From Chryseobacterium kimseyorum (GTDB lineage: Bacteria > Bacteroidota > Bacteroidia > Flavobacteriales > Weeksellaceae), in assembly GCF_025971945.1 (NCBI RefSeq), contig NZ_JAPDHW010000002.1:124001-188000 (forward strand): a stretch of 64,000 nt of DNA, written 5' to 3'. Shown here one piece after another: positions 34,280 to 44,112 of this stretch. Each line of letters begins with the position of its first letter. Position 1 is the first letter of the stretch. The position numbers were made by a program, and so were the translations under genes. The notes beneath the pieces are model-generated. The model had not been told where the DNA came from. It was given only the letters and a program-made list of their open reading frames with translations, and did not search any database.

Positions 34280-36547
34280 ATGAAGAAAACGTTACTTTTT
34301 TATTTTTCAGTCATTCTTTTGTTCTTTTTTCAAAAAATATCTGCCCAGACTCATCAACTCACAGGAAACCCTGTCAACACAACAGGATGGGATATTGTTC
34401 CTTCAGCAACAGCGCCCAATGATTTCGTACAGCTTACTGCAGACCAGACCAGCCAGTTTGGTGCAATAAAACTTTCTAATCCGATTAACTTAAAATACTG
34501 TGATAAATGGAAAGTGGAATTTGATTTTAGAATCGATGGAAACGGAACAACATCATACGGACGAGGCGATGGATTAACATTCTGGTACCTTTCTAACCCA
34601 CCAACAGCATTTACAACAGGTGGAGGTTTGGGAATTCCGGCTAACGCAAACGGACTGATGGTCGCATTTGACATTTTCAACAATTCCACAGAAGGCCAAA
34701 TGAGCAAAGTACACCTGCTTTATGGTACAAATAATACTCCTGCAGGAAATCCTAACGTAGAATATAATGTTACAGCAGGAAGCACGTTTCATTCGCCAGA
34801 TTTACAGTCAACACAACCTTTTGTAGGAACTGCTTACAAGCACGTTGAAGTAAACGGAGAGGTTGACCCAGCCAACATCAACAACTGGATTATTCAGATT
34901 AGAATTGATGGTGTTTTAATTACCAATCAGTCATTTGCTCCTTCAGGCGGAGCTATTGGGATGACCACGGGATATTTTGGTTTTTCAGCAGGTACAGGTG
35001 CCGCGAGCGCAAGACATTCTATTAAAAATGCTAAAATTTTCATCGACAAAGTTCCGATTTTACAGAACTCTATTACGCCTTTCGTATGTACCAATCCTTC
35101 TACAGGAAATGGCTTTGTTGATTTGACATCTTACGCGAGCCAGTTTGTCAACATTCCGAGCAACTATATTATTACGTATTATGTTTTAGGAAGCTCTACT
35201 CCGATTGCTAATCCTACCAATTTTCAGTACACAGGAAATACAACGATAACCGTAGTAATCAAAGATCCATCTGCTACTTTATGTGATAATGGTGATGCAA
35301 GGATTATTTTAAACCCGTCTCCATTCGAAGCCGTCGATGCATCGTTGACAAAATGTAACAATAACAATGCAGGCGTTGGTATTTTTAATTTAAATGATGC
35401 CGCCGTAACTACACTTCCCGTTGTTACAAAACAATATTACCCTACACTTGCAGATTTAATCGCAGGCACTAATCAGATAACTAACTTTGCTGCTTTTCCT
35501 GCCGCACAGGGAACTACGATTCATGTAAAAGTTACTACACCACAGGGATGTGTAGACAATGCAGTTATTACACTGAACACTTTCCCGGTTGTTGTTGTCA
35601 ATGATGCCACCCTGAGAGCCTGTTCTGAACCAACCAATCCGTCAGTAGGAATTTTTAATTTGGTTAACGCCAGCGTAACTACTATGGGTGGTACTACAAA
35701 AAAATATTATCCTTCACTAACTGATGCATTGAACGGTACAAATGAAATCAGCAATCCCGGAACATACACAGCTCCAAATGGTGTAGTTTACATCAGCGTA
35801 TTCAGCACAGACGGATGTTTTTCTGTTGCTAAAGTGACTTTAATTGTAATACCGGCTGTTTTTTCTACAGTTTTAGTAGATAAAGTAATTTGTATTGAAG
35901 ACAAAACGACCTTAGACGCCGGACCGGGATTTAGCGGATACGAATGGAGCACAGGAGCTACTACTCAAATCATTACTAACGTGGGTGTCGGAACATATTG
36001 GGTAAAGTTAAAAACAGGTGACTGTACCGCTACACAAACTGTAAAAGTGTATGCCTCAGAGCAACCGGTGGTAAGTTCAATTGATATATCGAACACAACA
36101 ATCACCGTTAACGTAAACGGCGGAACTCCGGCTTACCAATATTCTTTAGATAACGTCAACTGGCAGGACTCCAATATATTTACCGGAATTTCAAGAGGAA
36201 TGCACAAAATTTACGTTAGAGATGTTTACGACTGCGAACCGATTGTGGTAAATGTTACGGTTCCGAATTTAATTAATGTAATTACGCCAAACGCAGATGG
36301 ACAGAATGATTTTATTGACTATTCTGCATTATCAGATAAATTAGATTTAACCTTTAATGTTTTCGACAGATATGGTTCAAAACTTCATCAGGGAGACAAA
36401 ACCAACAGATATATCTGGGATGGAACTGCGAATGGAAGAAAAGTTCCTACAGGAAGTTATTGGTATTCTGTAACATGGAACGAGAATAACAAAACCAAGA
36501 CTCCAGTCAAATTCACAGGTTGGATTATGGTCAAAAACAGAGACTAA
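34280..36547 (+). CDS. T9SS type B surface protein with L-type lectin-like domain (module combination B1)
   Basis: A 755-residue secreted protein with signal peptide LFYFSVILLFFFQKISAQ. The lectin-like module (YCDKWKVEFDFRIDG, GRGDGLTFWYLSNP, GYFGFSAGTG) is shared with the gene at 31799. After the FNL-type repeats the C-terminal half (LDAGPGFSGYEWSTGATTQI, VGVGTYWVKLKTGDCTAT, NVITPNADGQNDFIDYSAL, end WIMVKNRD) is closest to the gene at 25036. The sorting domain predicts T9SS export and surface attachment. The 231 bases upstream hold no other recognisable element. Confidence 0.86.
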   Translation: MKKTLLFYFSVILLFFFQKISAQTHQLTGNPVNTTGWDIVPSATAPNDFVQLTADQTSQFGAIKLSNPINLKYCDKWKVEFDFRIDGNGTTSYGRGDGLTFWYLSNPPTAFTTGGGLGIPANANGLMVAFDIFNNSTEGQMSKVHLLYGTNNTPAGNPNVEYNVTAGSTFHSPDLQSTQPFVGTAYKHVEVNGEVDPANINNWIIQIRIDGVLITNQSFAPSGGAIGMTTGYFGFSAGTGAASARHSIKNAKIFIDKVPILQNSITPFVCTNPSTGNGFVDLTSYASQFVNIPSNYIITYYVLGSSTPIANPTNFQYTGNTTITVVIKDPSATLCDNGDARIILNPSPFEAVDASLTKCNNNNAGVGIFNLNDAAVTTLPVVTKQYYPTLADLIAGTNQITNFAAFPAAQGTTIHVKVTTPQGCVDNAVITLNTFPVVVVNDATLRACSEPTNPSVGIFNLVNASVTTMGGTTKKYYPSLTDALNGTNEISNPGTYTAPNGVVYISVFSTDGCFSVAKVTLIVIPAVFSTVLVDKVICIEDKTTLDAGPGFSGYEWSTGATTQIITNVGVGTYWVKLKTGDCTATQTVKVYASEQPVVSSIDISNTTITVNVNGGTPAYQYSLDNVNWQDSNIFTGISRGMHKIYVRDVYDCEPIVVNVTVPNLINVITPNADGQNDFIDYSALSDKLDLTFNVFDRYGSKLHQGDKTNRYIWDGTANGRKVPTGSYWYSVTWNENNKTKTPVKFTGWIMVKNRD

Positions 36548-36575
36548 TTTTTTTTCATATTTTAATTATATTGAG

Positions 36576-36606
36576 ATCACTCCCCTAAAAAAGGAGTGGT
36601 TTTTTA
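36576..36606 (+). terminator. Intrinsic terminator
   Basis: ATCACTCC pairs with GGAGTGGT around a 9-base A-rich loop and is followed by T. Confidence 0.8.
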
Positions 36607-36666
36607 TTTAGAAAATTTAAAAAATAGAATTTCGGCACAAAACTCTCTTTATTCATATTCAATTCT

Positions 36667-36674
36667 TAAATTTG
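36667..36674 (+). promoter_or_regulatory. -7 promoter element TAAATTTG
   Basis: TAAATTTG ends five bases before the nitroreductase ATG at 36680 and supports that start over the longer open frame that begins at 36596. Confidence 0.62.
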
Positions 36675-36679
36675 TCTTT

Positions 36680-37309
36680 ATGAATTATTTGGAAGCTTTA
36701 GGCAGAAGATATTCTGTGAAAAAATTTAATCCCGAAATGATCATTCCGCAGGAAACATTGCTCAATATTCTTGAGGCGGGAAAACTGGCAGCTAGCTCTC
36801 AAGGGCTTCAGCCGTATAAAATCTTCGTTGTTGAGAGCAAAGACATGAAGGAAAAACTGATTCCGGCTTTCTACAATCCTTCTCAAATTTCCACCTGTTC
36901 GCACCTCATCGTTTTAATATCCAAAAAAGATATGGAAGAAACGTATCTTGATGGGTATTTCAATCATATTTCAGAAGTACGCAAACATCCTGTTGAAGAT
37001 TTAAGTTTATTTAAAAAAAGCATAACCAATCATTTCAGCAGACAGGAGCATGATGACATTCTGAACTGGGCAGAAAAGCAGGCCTATATCGTATTAGCCA
37101 ATTTAATGTATGCTGCGGCAATAGAAAATGTGGATACCTGCCCGATGGAAGGATTCAGACAAGAACTGATCGAAGAAATTTTAGATATTAATCCTGAAAA
37201 AGAAAAAGTGACTGTAACATTGGCACTTGGCTACCGATCGGAAGAAGATCAGTTTCAGCACATGAAAAAAGTAAGGAAACCAAACGAAAAATTGTTTAAA
37301 TTTATTTAA
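36680..37309 (+). CDS. NAD(P)H-dependent nitroreductase family oxidoreductase
   Basis: A 209-residue flavoprotein-type nitroreductase from the ATG at 36680. The start MNYLEALGRRYSVKKFNPEM and LEAGKLAASSQGLQPYKIFV form the FMN-binding N-terminus. Near the C-terminus, ALGYRSEEDQFQHMKKVRKP is a typical family end. It resembles NfsB-like dihydropteridine/nitro reductases, with an unknown physiological substrate. The longer open frame to 36596 contains the preceding terminator and the promoter, so it is rejected. nadB begins 30 bases downstream and may be co-transcribed. Confidence 0.88.
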   Translation: MNYLEALGRRYSVKKFNPEMIIPQETLLNILEAGKLAASSQGLQPYKIFVVESKDMKEKLIPAFYNPSQISTCSHLIVLISKKDMEETYLDGYFNHISEVRKHPVEDLSLFKKSITNHFSRQEHDDILNWAEKQAYIVLANLMYAAAIENVDTCPMEGFRQELIEEILDINPEKEKVTVTLALGYRSEEDQFQHMKKVRKPNEKLFKFI

Positions 37310-37339
37310 TTATTTAGACGATTGTCTTAAAGCAAGAAT

Positions 37340-38917
37340 ATGATAAAAGCGGATGTATTAGTAATTGGTTCCGGGATTTCCGGACTTTCATATGCCATAA
37401 AAGTTTCAGAACAGCTTCCCGATGCCAAAATAATCATTGTAACAAAATCTGACGAAGACGAAAGCAACACCAAATACGCTCAAGGCGGTTTGGCCGTAGT
37501 TACAGATTCTAAAAATGACAATTTCGAAAAACACATCGAAGATACCATGCGTGCCGGAGACGGAGAAAACAAGCGTGATGTTGTAGAAATGGTAGTGAGA
37601 GAAGCACCAGCAAGATTTAATGAAATCGTGGAATGGGGCGCCAATTTCGATATGAAAAATGGTGAATTTGCTTTAGGAAGAGAAGGTGGCCACACCGAAA
37701 ACAGAATTGTACATCACAAAGACATTACAGGTTTTGAAATCGAAAGAGCTCTTCTGGAGACCGTCAAAAGCAGCCCGAATATCGAAATTCTTGATCACCA
37801 CTATGTTATAGACATCATCACTCAGCATCACGTTCCCGGAAAGGAACTGAATGAGGGCGAAATTAACTGTTACGGCGCTTACATTTTAGATGAAAAATCT
37901 AAATCGATAAAAAAAATTACTTCAAAAATAACATTGGTTGCCACTGGTGGAGCGGGACACGTTTATAAAAACACCACCAATCCTGTCATTGCAACAGGAG
38001 ACGGAATAGCTTTCGTTGCCCGCGCAAAAGGTAAGGTGACCAATATGCAGTATTATCAGTTTCATCCTACTGCTCTGTACAGCAAACTTGATGGAATGCT
38101 ATTTTTGATTTCTGAAGCAGTTCGTGGAGACGGTGCAAAACTGAGAACGAAAAAAGGTCAGAAATTCATGCACAAATACGATGAGCGTGAAGAATTGGCA
38201 TCAAGAGACATTGTTGCCAGAGCCATTGATGCAGAAATGAAAGTTACCGGTGACGAATTTGTCGGTCTTGACTGCAGAGATATGAGCCAGGAAAAGTTTT
38301 TAGAACATTTTCCTAATATTTATAAAAAATGTAAAGACGAAGGTATCGATCCTTTTACCCAACTAATTCCTGTTGTTCCTGCCTGTCATTATCTGATGGG
38401 CGGAATAGAAGTTGATAAAGACGGGCAGTCTTCTCTCAATAATCTGTTTGCCGTCGGAGAATGTACAAACTCAGGATTACATGGTGCAAACAGATTAGCT
38501 TCAAATTCACTACTGGAAGGTTTGGTTTTCGGACATAATGCAGCCATGAAAACAATGGAATTATTAAATGAAAATAATTTTAATTTTGACGATCTGAAAG
38601 CAGTTCCCGAATGGAATGAAGAAGGCATGAAAATTATCGACGAAATGGTAATCGTTTCTTACCTCAGAAAACAGCTTCAGGAAATGATGAGTGACCTGGT
38701 AGGAATTGTAAGAAGCAACAGCCGCCTAAAAATGGCTCTTCAAAAACATCAGGAAATCGCAGCTGCTGTTGACGAAATTTACCACTACTCTATTTTATCG
38801 CCTCAACTTTCAGAATTAAGAAATCTTACAACCGTTGCCCACTTGATTATTACCCAGTCGATGGAAATGACACAAAATAAAGGTGCATTTTACAATAAAG
38901 ATTTAGTGCAGGCATAA
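37340..38917 (+). CDS. nadB: L-aspartate oxidase
   Basis: A 525-residue FAD enzyme that oxidises L-aspartate to iminoaspartate, the first step of de novo NAD synthesis. Seen are the dinucleotide-binding start VLVIGSGISGLSYAIK, the succinate dehydrogenase-like blocks KYAQGGLAVV, GGHTENRIVHHKDITG, YQFHPTALYS and ACHYLMGGIEVDKDG, and the end block GLHGANRLASNSLLEGLVFG. nadC lies 1.3 kb downstream on the same strand; nadA is not in the window. An orphan secreted protein lies between. Confidence 0.95.
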   Translation: MIKADVLVIGSGISGLSYAIKVSEQLPDAKIIIVTKSDEDESNTKYAQGGLAVVTDSKNDNFEKHIEDTMRAGDGENKRDVVEMVVREAPARFNEIVEWGANFDMKNGEFALGREGGHTENRIVHHKDITGFEIERALLETVKSSPNIEILDHHYVIDIITQHHVPGKELNEGEINCYGAYILDEKSKSIKKITSKITLVATGGAGHVYKNTTNPVIATGDGIAFVARAKGKVTNMQYYQFHPTALYSKLDGMLFLISEAVRGDGAKLRTKKGQKFMHKYDEREELASRDIVARAIDAEMKVTGDEFVGLDCRDMSQEKFLEHFPNIYKKCKDEGIDPFTQLIPVVPACHYLMGGIEVDKDGQSSLNNLFAVGECTNSGLHGANRLASNSLLEGLVFGHNAAMKTMELLNENNFNFDDLKAVPEWNEEGMKIIDEMVIVSYLRKQLQEMMSDLVGIVRSNSRLKMALQKHQEIAAAVDEIYHYSILSPQLSELRNLTTVAHLIITQSMEMTQNKGAFYNKDLVQA

Positions 38918-38927
38918 TTGATTATTT

Positions 38928-40079
38928 ATGAGAATTCTGTTTTTCATTTTATTTTTATCATCTTTATATAATTCACAAGTAATTAAAGATTCAATTTTAG
39001 GAAGACCTAAATTCATAAAAGAACAAGTTGTCTTTCTGAATGATTCAAGTCCGTTTACTTTTATGAAAGGTGACAGCGAATATGGACATGCTGTAATTAT
39101 GATTCCTAAATTTCTTAGGGAAAGAATGTCAAAAACATGGTTTGAAACTAATTTCTGCAGATACATAAACAATGAAACGCACTATGATGAAAATCGAAAA
39201 ATCATAAAGGAAACATGGTATTATAAATCTGGAAAAATCGTTGATAGTTATAACTATGAATACGACTTATCAGGAAGATTAAAAAAGGAAATATCAAAAA
39301 ATGATTATTCTGAGGACACCAAACTCTATTTCTATGAAGGGAAAAATAAGATACCGAGGTTCGAAAAAAGCACTTATAAAATCAAGAATGATCCTATAAA
39401 ATTTTACTTAAGAGATAATAAAGAATTCGACAATTTATCGGTTTCAAAATTTGACAGTATTTCTAAAACCGACAGTATTTTCTCTATTACAAATAAATAT
39501 ATGAAGAATATAGGTGAACGCTCCTATACTTCTGCCACCGATACTATTTACAGACCACGATTAACCAAGGTAAAAATATACGATGATTTTTTTCGTGTAG
39601 TCAAGGAGAAAATTTTCGAACCTAATGATTATACGCTAAACAAAGTTTTTTTTAACAACGAAATTAGTTATGAATACGATCCATCGGGAAGGATCATAAA
39701 AATTGCACGGTTGAATGATGATCAATATCATAATTTTTTACTTAAAAGCAACGGAAAATACGACGAAGATATAAAACCCGGAAGAACTGCAAGCAACTCG
39801 ACTACAGAATATTCTTTTAATTCAAACGGTTATCTACATAGTATGACTCACTTTTATCAAGGAAAAATTTCCAATCAAATTTGTTTTGAATATGAAAACA
39901 ATCATATTAAAAAACTCTTCTATATAGACACGTGGGGCAAAAAAGATGACATTTTAAAACCAAATATTATTACTTTCAAATATAAATTTGACAAATATGA
40001 TAATTGGATTGAATGCATCAAGAATGTAGATGGAAAAGATTTGTATGTTTGGAAAAGGCAAATAGAATATTATAAATAA
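38928..40079 (+). CDS. Secreted protein with YD-like strand repeats, unknown function
   Basis: A 383-residue protein with signal peptide RILFFILFLSSLYNSQ. The mature part has scattered units like YNYEYDLSGRLKKEI, ISYEYDPSGRIIKIARL and TEYSFNSNGYLHSMTHF, resembling degenerate RHS/YD repeats, a beta-strand-rich fold. No toxin end, protease site or sorting domain is visible. It starts 10 bases after nadB and stands between nadB and nadC. It looks like a later insertion into the NAD operon and may be carried along by its promoter. The role is unknown. Confidence 0.7.
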   Translation: MRILFFILFLSSLYNSQVIKDSILGRPKFIKEQVVFLNDSSPFTFMKGDSEYGHAVIMIPKFLRERMSKTWFETNFCRYINNETHYDENRKIIKETWYYKSGKIVDSYNYEYDLSGRLKKEISKNDYSEDTKLYFYEGKNKIPRFEKSTYKIKNDPIKFYLRDNKEFDNLSVSKFDSISKTDSIFSITNKYMKNIGERSYTSATDTIYRPRLTKVKIYDDFFRVVKEKIFEPNDYTLNKVFFNNEISYEYDPSGRIIKIARLNDDQYHNFLLKSNGKYDEDIKPGRTASNSTTEYSFNSNGYLHSMTHFYQGKISNQICFEYENNHIKKLFYIDTWGKKDDILKPNIITFKYKFDKYDNWIECIKNVDGKDLYVWKRQIEYYK

Positions 40080-40137
40080 TTTTTCAATGCTGCAAAAAAG
40101 CAATAAGCAATACATCAGCTAAACCCCAGATTTAACA

Positions 40138-40145
40138 TACTTTTG
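40138..40145 (+). promoter_or_regulatory. -7 promoter element TACTTTTG before nadC
   Basis: TACTTTTG matches TAnnTTTG, 99 bases before the nadC ATG and exactly four bases before the TTG of a small open frame. Confidence 0.5.
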
Positions 40146-40149
40146 AATC

Positions 40150-40242
40150 TTGAAAATCCACATACACAATAAAGTACCCAAAAATTTCAAATCTTATCTT
40201 CTGTCAATCGAGGAAGTTGAAAACGAATTAAAAAAATTATAA
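40150..40242 (+). CDS. Possible 30-residue leader protein upstream of nadC
   Basis: An open frame from a TTG to a TAA, ending two bases before the nadC ATG. The translation begins with KIHIHNKVPKNFK and ends with SIEEVENELKKL, amphipathic and charged rather than low-complexity. A -7 element ends four bases before the TTG, the same geometry as several true starts here. It could be a small protein or a leader whose translation delivers ribosomes to nadC. Chance is possible for a frame this short, and the TTG start is unconfirmed. Confidence 0.35.
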   Translation: MKIHIHNKVPKNFKSYLLSIEEVENELKKL

Positions 40243-40244
40243 TA

Positions 40245-41105
40245 ATGAAAAGACCAGACTACGTTACAGATAAAGTTTTAAAGCAATTCATAAAAAACGC
40301 TTTGGAAGAAGACATCCAGGATGGCGACCATTCTACACTCTCTACGATTCCTAAGGACTTACAGCAAAGTGCAAAACTTTTGGTGAAAGAAAACTGCATT
40401 TTGGCAGGAGTTGAGCTGGCTGAGATTATTTTCAAAACTTTCGATAAGAATTTAAAAATTGAAAATTTCATCAAAGACGGAGACGTTGCAAAAGTCGGAG
40501 ATGTTGCTTTTATCGTTACAGGAAGCGCAAGATCAATCCTGTCAACAGAAAGACTGGTTCTCAACTGCATGCAGAGAATGAGTGGCATTGCAACATTGAC
40601 CCAGGATTGGGATTCAAGATTAGTAGGAACAAAAACGAAGCTTTTAGATACGAGAAAGACGACTCCCAACTTCAGAGTCTGCGAAAAATGGGCGGTTGCC
40701 ATTGGTGGCGGAACCAATCACAGATACGGTTTGTATGATATGATTATGCTGAAAGACAATCACATCGACTACAACGGAAGCATTACCAATGCAGTGAAAA
40801 TGGCGAAAGATTATGTGAAAAAATCTAAAAAGAAACTAAAGATAGAAGTGGAAACCCGCAATCTTGAAGAAGTACAGGAAGCCATCAACGCAAAAGTCGA
40901 CAGAATCATGCTTGATAATATGGATGTGGCTACTATGAAAAAAGCAGTGAAATTAATCAAAGGATCATGTGAAAGTGAAGCTTCAGGCGGGATCACACGA
41001 GATCAATTAAAAGAAATCGCAACTACAGGAGTTACGTACATTTCCGCGGGAGCATTGACACATTCCGCCAAAAACATAGATTTAAGTTTAAAAGCTGTTA
41101 TGTAA
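40245..41105 (+). CDS. nadC: Nicotinate-nucleotide pyrophosphorylase (carboxylating)
   Basis: A 286-residue quinolinate phosphoribosyltransferase that makes nicotinate mononucleotide from quinolinate and PRPP. Family blocks are EDIQDGDHSTLSTIP near residue 18, ILSTERLVLNCMQRMSGIAT near 98, LLDTRKTTPNFRVCEKWAV near 128 and GGTNHRYGLYDMIMLKDNH near 152, IEVETRNLEEV near 200, and the phosphate loop ASGGITRDQL near 247. It completes the quinolinate route with nadB upstream. Confidence 0.95.
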   Translation: MKRPDYVTDKVLKQFIKNALEEDIQDGDHSTLSTIPKDLQQSAKLLVKENCILAGVELAEIIFKTFDKNLKIENFIKDGDVAKVGDVAFIVTGSARSILSTERLVLNCMQRMSGIATLTQDWDSRLVGTKTKLLDTRKTTPNFRVCEKWAVAIGGGTNHRYGLYDMIMLKDNHIDYNGSITNAVKMAKDYVKKSKKKLKIEVETRNLEEVQEAINAKVDRIMLDNMDVATMKKAVKLIKGSCESEASGGITRDQLKEIATTGVTYISAGALTHSAKNIDLSLKAVM

Positions 41106-41317
41106 AACATTGTATTTTTAATAAAAACTACGGCTTTTTTTTAAATATTAAATAATATGATTTTTTTCACGTTAAAACACATAAATAAGTTAACTAACTG
41201 AAAATCAATAATTTAATTACTATTAAGACTGAATAAAAATTAACATTAAGTTAATAATAGTTAAATTTATTTTTCCGAATTTTGCGGTAAATTTAATTCT
41301 AACTATTACTTACGATT

Positions 41318-44059
41318 ATGAAATTAATCAACAAATCGATGCTAACTGTGATGATCTCACTTTCTACAGCTAGCGTTTATTATGCACAACAGACTCAGGA
41401 TACGGTTGACACAAGGTCAAAAGATATTGAGCAAGTTGTACTAACGGGTGTTGCCGATCTTGCAAAAGACAGAAAAACACCAGTTGCTGTTTCTACAATT
41501 AAAGAAGCACAAATTGTTGAAAGATTGGGAAATCAAGAATTTCCTGAAATTTTAAAATCCACACCATCAATCTATTCAGCTAAAGGCGGTGGAGGATTTG
41601 GTGATGGTCGTATGAACATCCGTGGTTTCGACACAAACAATACTGCAGTAATGATCAATGGTGTGCCTGTAAATGGTATGGAAGATGGAGCTGTATATTG
41701 GAGTAACTGGTTAGGTCTTTCAGACGTAACTTCTGCTATGCAGGTTCAGAGAGGTTTAGGTTCTTCAAAATTAGCAATCGCTTCTGTTGGGGGTACTGTA
41801 AACATCGTAACAAGAGCTGCTGACAAAAAAAGAGAAGGAAATGTGATGGTGGGCGTTGGAAATGACGGTTATCTAAAAACATTATTCTCATACAATACCG
41901 GTAAGTCTGCTACAGGATGGTCTACATCATTCTTAATGGCTAGAACTGCAGGATCAACTTACATCGACGGATCAGAATTTGAAGCATACAACTATTATTT
42001 TGCTTTAGGTTACCAGCCTAATGAAAAGCATGATTTCCAATTTACATTTACAGGTTCTCCTCAAAGACATATGCAGAACTTCCAAAGTTCAATTGCAAAC
42101 TTCATTAAATACGGTAATGGTGTAGATGAGCCAAACAGAAGATACAACTCAAACTGGGGTTATTTGAATGACGAAGTAATGTCTCAATCAGTAAACTTCT
42201 ATAGCAAACCAGTAGCATCAGTTAACTGGGATTGGAAAATCTCTGAGAGATCAAAATTATCTTCAGTTCTTTACGGATCTTGGGGTAGAGGTGGTGGAAC
42301 TGGAGTTATTGGTGGAATTAACAGTTTCAACATCAACACTCTTCCAAAAACTGCTGACGGTTTAATCCGATTTGATGACATTGTAAGATGGAATCAAGGT
42401 GGAAACGTTGCTGATTTTGGAGCAAATAACACTATGCCTGGTGTTGTTCTTAGAAATGGTTCTATTACAAAATCTACAGGAAATGGTCTTGCGAGAAGAG
42501 CAAGTATCAATTCTCACGACTGGTACGGTTTCTTATCAAATTTCCAGCATAAAATCAATCAAAACTGGAATTTCTCTGGAGGTATTGATTTAAGATATTA
42601 CTATGGATATCACCCAGGTGTATTAACTGACCTTTGGGGGAATACAAAATACATTGAGCAGGACAATATGAATATTCCTGGAGGATACGATGTTACTTTA
42701 GTTCAAAATGCTGCTCCTTCAGCAAATCCTTTCGCAAAATCTGTTAAAGATAAAGACCAAATCGTTTATAGAAATTATGACGGTGAAGTTCTCTGGGGTG
42801 GAGTTTTCGGTCAACTTGAATATTCTAATGATAAAATCTCAGCATTCGTCCAAGGTTCAGCTTCAGAACAAGGATATAAAAGAATTGATAACTGGATCAT
42901 CGATGGTGTAACAGTACAGCAAGGTCAAACAGTAAACACTAAGACTGACACAAAATTCCTTTTTGGATTTAATGCAAAAGGAGGAGTGAATTACAACATC
43001 GACGATATGCATAATGTGTTTGCGAATGTAGGTTACTATTCTAAACAGCCTTTATTCAACGCTGTATTTAATGCGCCTTTGACTTCAAGAATTGCAGCAA
43101 ATCCGACAAGTCCTTTAAGTGATGGTAGAGCAACTGGAAATCAACAGATTGTAAACCCACTTTTGACTAATGAGAAAATCGCTTCTGCAGAATTAGGATA
43201 TGGTTTCAGAAGTAAAATATTTACTGCAAACGTAAATCTTTACTATACTTCTTGGAAAGACAGATATCAAAGATTTACAAATCTTCCAGGTATTGCTATC
43301 AATCCGGCGCTTCCTGCCACAGGAACAAATGTTTATAATAGACCGTTTGCAAACGTTACAGGAATTCAGCAAGTTCACATGGGAGTTGAATTTGAAGGTA
43401 ATTTAAAAGTTACTGATTATTTAAACATTACCGGTATGTTCTCTATGGGTGACTGGCGTTATAAAGGAAACCCTACAGGAAATATCTTTGATGAAAACGG
43501 TACGCCAATTTTATTCAATGGAAAAAATGATGTAACTCTTGCATTTGACGATGTAAAAGTGTCAGATGCCGCTCAAACAACAGCTGCATTAGGATTCACT
43601 TTGAAGCCTGTTAAAGACCTTAGCGTTTTTGCTAACTGGAATTATTACTCTAACTACTATGGACTTGTAAACTTTAATGGTGATTATTTAGTTGGAAATG
43701 ATGGCTCAATTTCAAGAAACGCTCAAAAAGGAGCTTTGGAATATCCTAGCTATAACTTGTTTGATTTAGGTCTTTCTTACTCATTCAAAGTAGGAAACGG
43801 ACAGAGATTAGTATTAACAGGTAATGTATACAACTTATTTGATACTACTTACATTTCTGACGGTAAATCTTCTACTCACATTAGTGAACTTGCAGATTTC
43901 ACAACTACAACGACTGGCGGTGTTACTACAACAGCACAGCAAAAGTATGATGCATATATTAATAATCCATCAAACTTCTATAAAGGTTTAGATACAAGAA
44001 ACACTGTTTACTTCGGTTTCGGTAGAACTTGGGCAGCTTCTGTTGCATTTAAATTCTAA
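41318..44059 (+). CDS. TonB-dependent outer-membrane receptor
   Basis: A 913-residue outer-membrane receptor with a signal peptide ending near TASVYYAQ. The plug runs from about residue 45 (IEQVVLTGVADLAKDRKTPV, MNIRGFDTNNTAVMINGVPV, GGTVNIVTRAAD) and a long beta-barrel follows, ending with the aromatic residue Phe (AASVAFKF). There is no SusD-like partner next to it and no carboxypeptidase-like N-terminal domain, so an iron-chelate or other small-ligand role is more likely than glycan uptake. The upstream 212 bases contain only near matches to the promoter consensus. A terminator follows. Confidence 0.9.
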   Translation: MKLINKSMLTVMISLSTASVYYAQQTQDTVDTRSKDIEQVVLTGVADLAKDRKTPVAVSTIKEAQIVERLGNQEFPEILKSTPSIYSAKGGGGFGDGRMNIRGFDTNNTAVMINGVPVNGMEDGAVYWSNWLGLSDVTSAMQVQRGLGSSKLAIASVGGTVNIVTRAADKKREGNVMVGVGNDGYLKTLFSYNTGKSATGWSTSFLMARTAGSTYIDGSEFEAYNYYFALGYQPNEKHDFQFTFTGSPQRHMQNFQSSIANFIKYGNGVDEPNRRYNSNWGYLNDEVMSQSVNFYSKPVASVNWDWKISERSKLSSVLYGSWGRGGGTGVIGGINSFNINTLPKTADGLIRFDDIVRWNQGGNVADFGANNTMPGVVLRNGSITKSTGNGLARRASINSHDWYGFLSNFQHKINQNWNFSGGIDLRYYYGYHPGVLTDLWGNTKYIEQDNMNIPGGYDVTLVQNAAPSANPFAKSVKDKDQIVYRNYDGEVLWGGVFGQLEYSNDKISAFVQGSASEQGYKRIDNWIIDGVTVQQGQTVNTKTDTKFLFGFNAKGGVNYNIDDMHNVFANVGYYSKQPLFNAVFNAPLTSRIAANPTSPLSDGRATGNQQIVNPLLTNEKIASAELGYGFRSKIFTANVNLYYTSWKDRYQRFTNLPGIAINPALPATGTNVYNRPFANVTGIQQVHMGVEFEGNLKVTDYLNITGMFSMGDWRYKGNPTGNIFDENGTPILFNGKNDVTLAFDDVKVSDAAQTTAALGFTLKPVKDLSVFANWNYYSNYYGLVNFNGDYLVGNDGSISRNAQKGALEYPSYNLFDLGLSYSFKVGNGQRLVLTGNVYNLFDTTYISDGKSSTHISELADFTTTTTGGVTTTAQQKYDAYINNPSNFYKGLDTRNTVYFGFGRTWAASVAFKF

Positions 44060-44082
44060 TAATTTAGAACTTATTAAATACC

Positions 44083-44112
44083 AAATCCCGGCTTTATAGC
44101 TGGGATTTTTTT
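44083..44112 (+). terminator. Terminator of the TonB receptor gene, abutting the next promoter
   Basis: AAATCCCGGC pairs with GCTGGGATTT around loop TTTATA and runs into T. The last T of the tract starts the -7 element of the next gene. Confidence 0.85.

Noticed and set aside
36596..36679. Upstream extension of the nitroreductase frame
   Set aside because: It includes part of a terminator and the TAAATTTG promoter element, so it is not translated.
41106..41317. AT-rich gap before the TonB receptor, checked for an iron-regulatory box
   Set aside because: No convincing Fur-type 19-bp palindrome was seen, only near matches to the -7 consensus.
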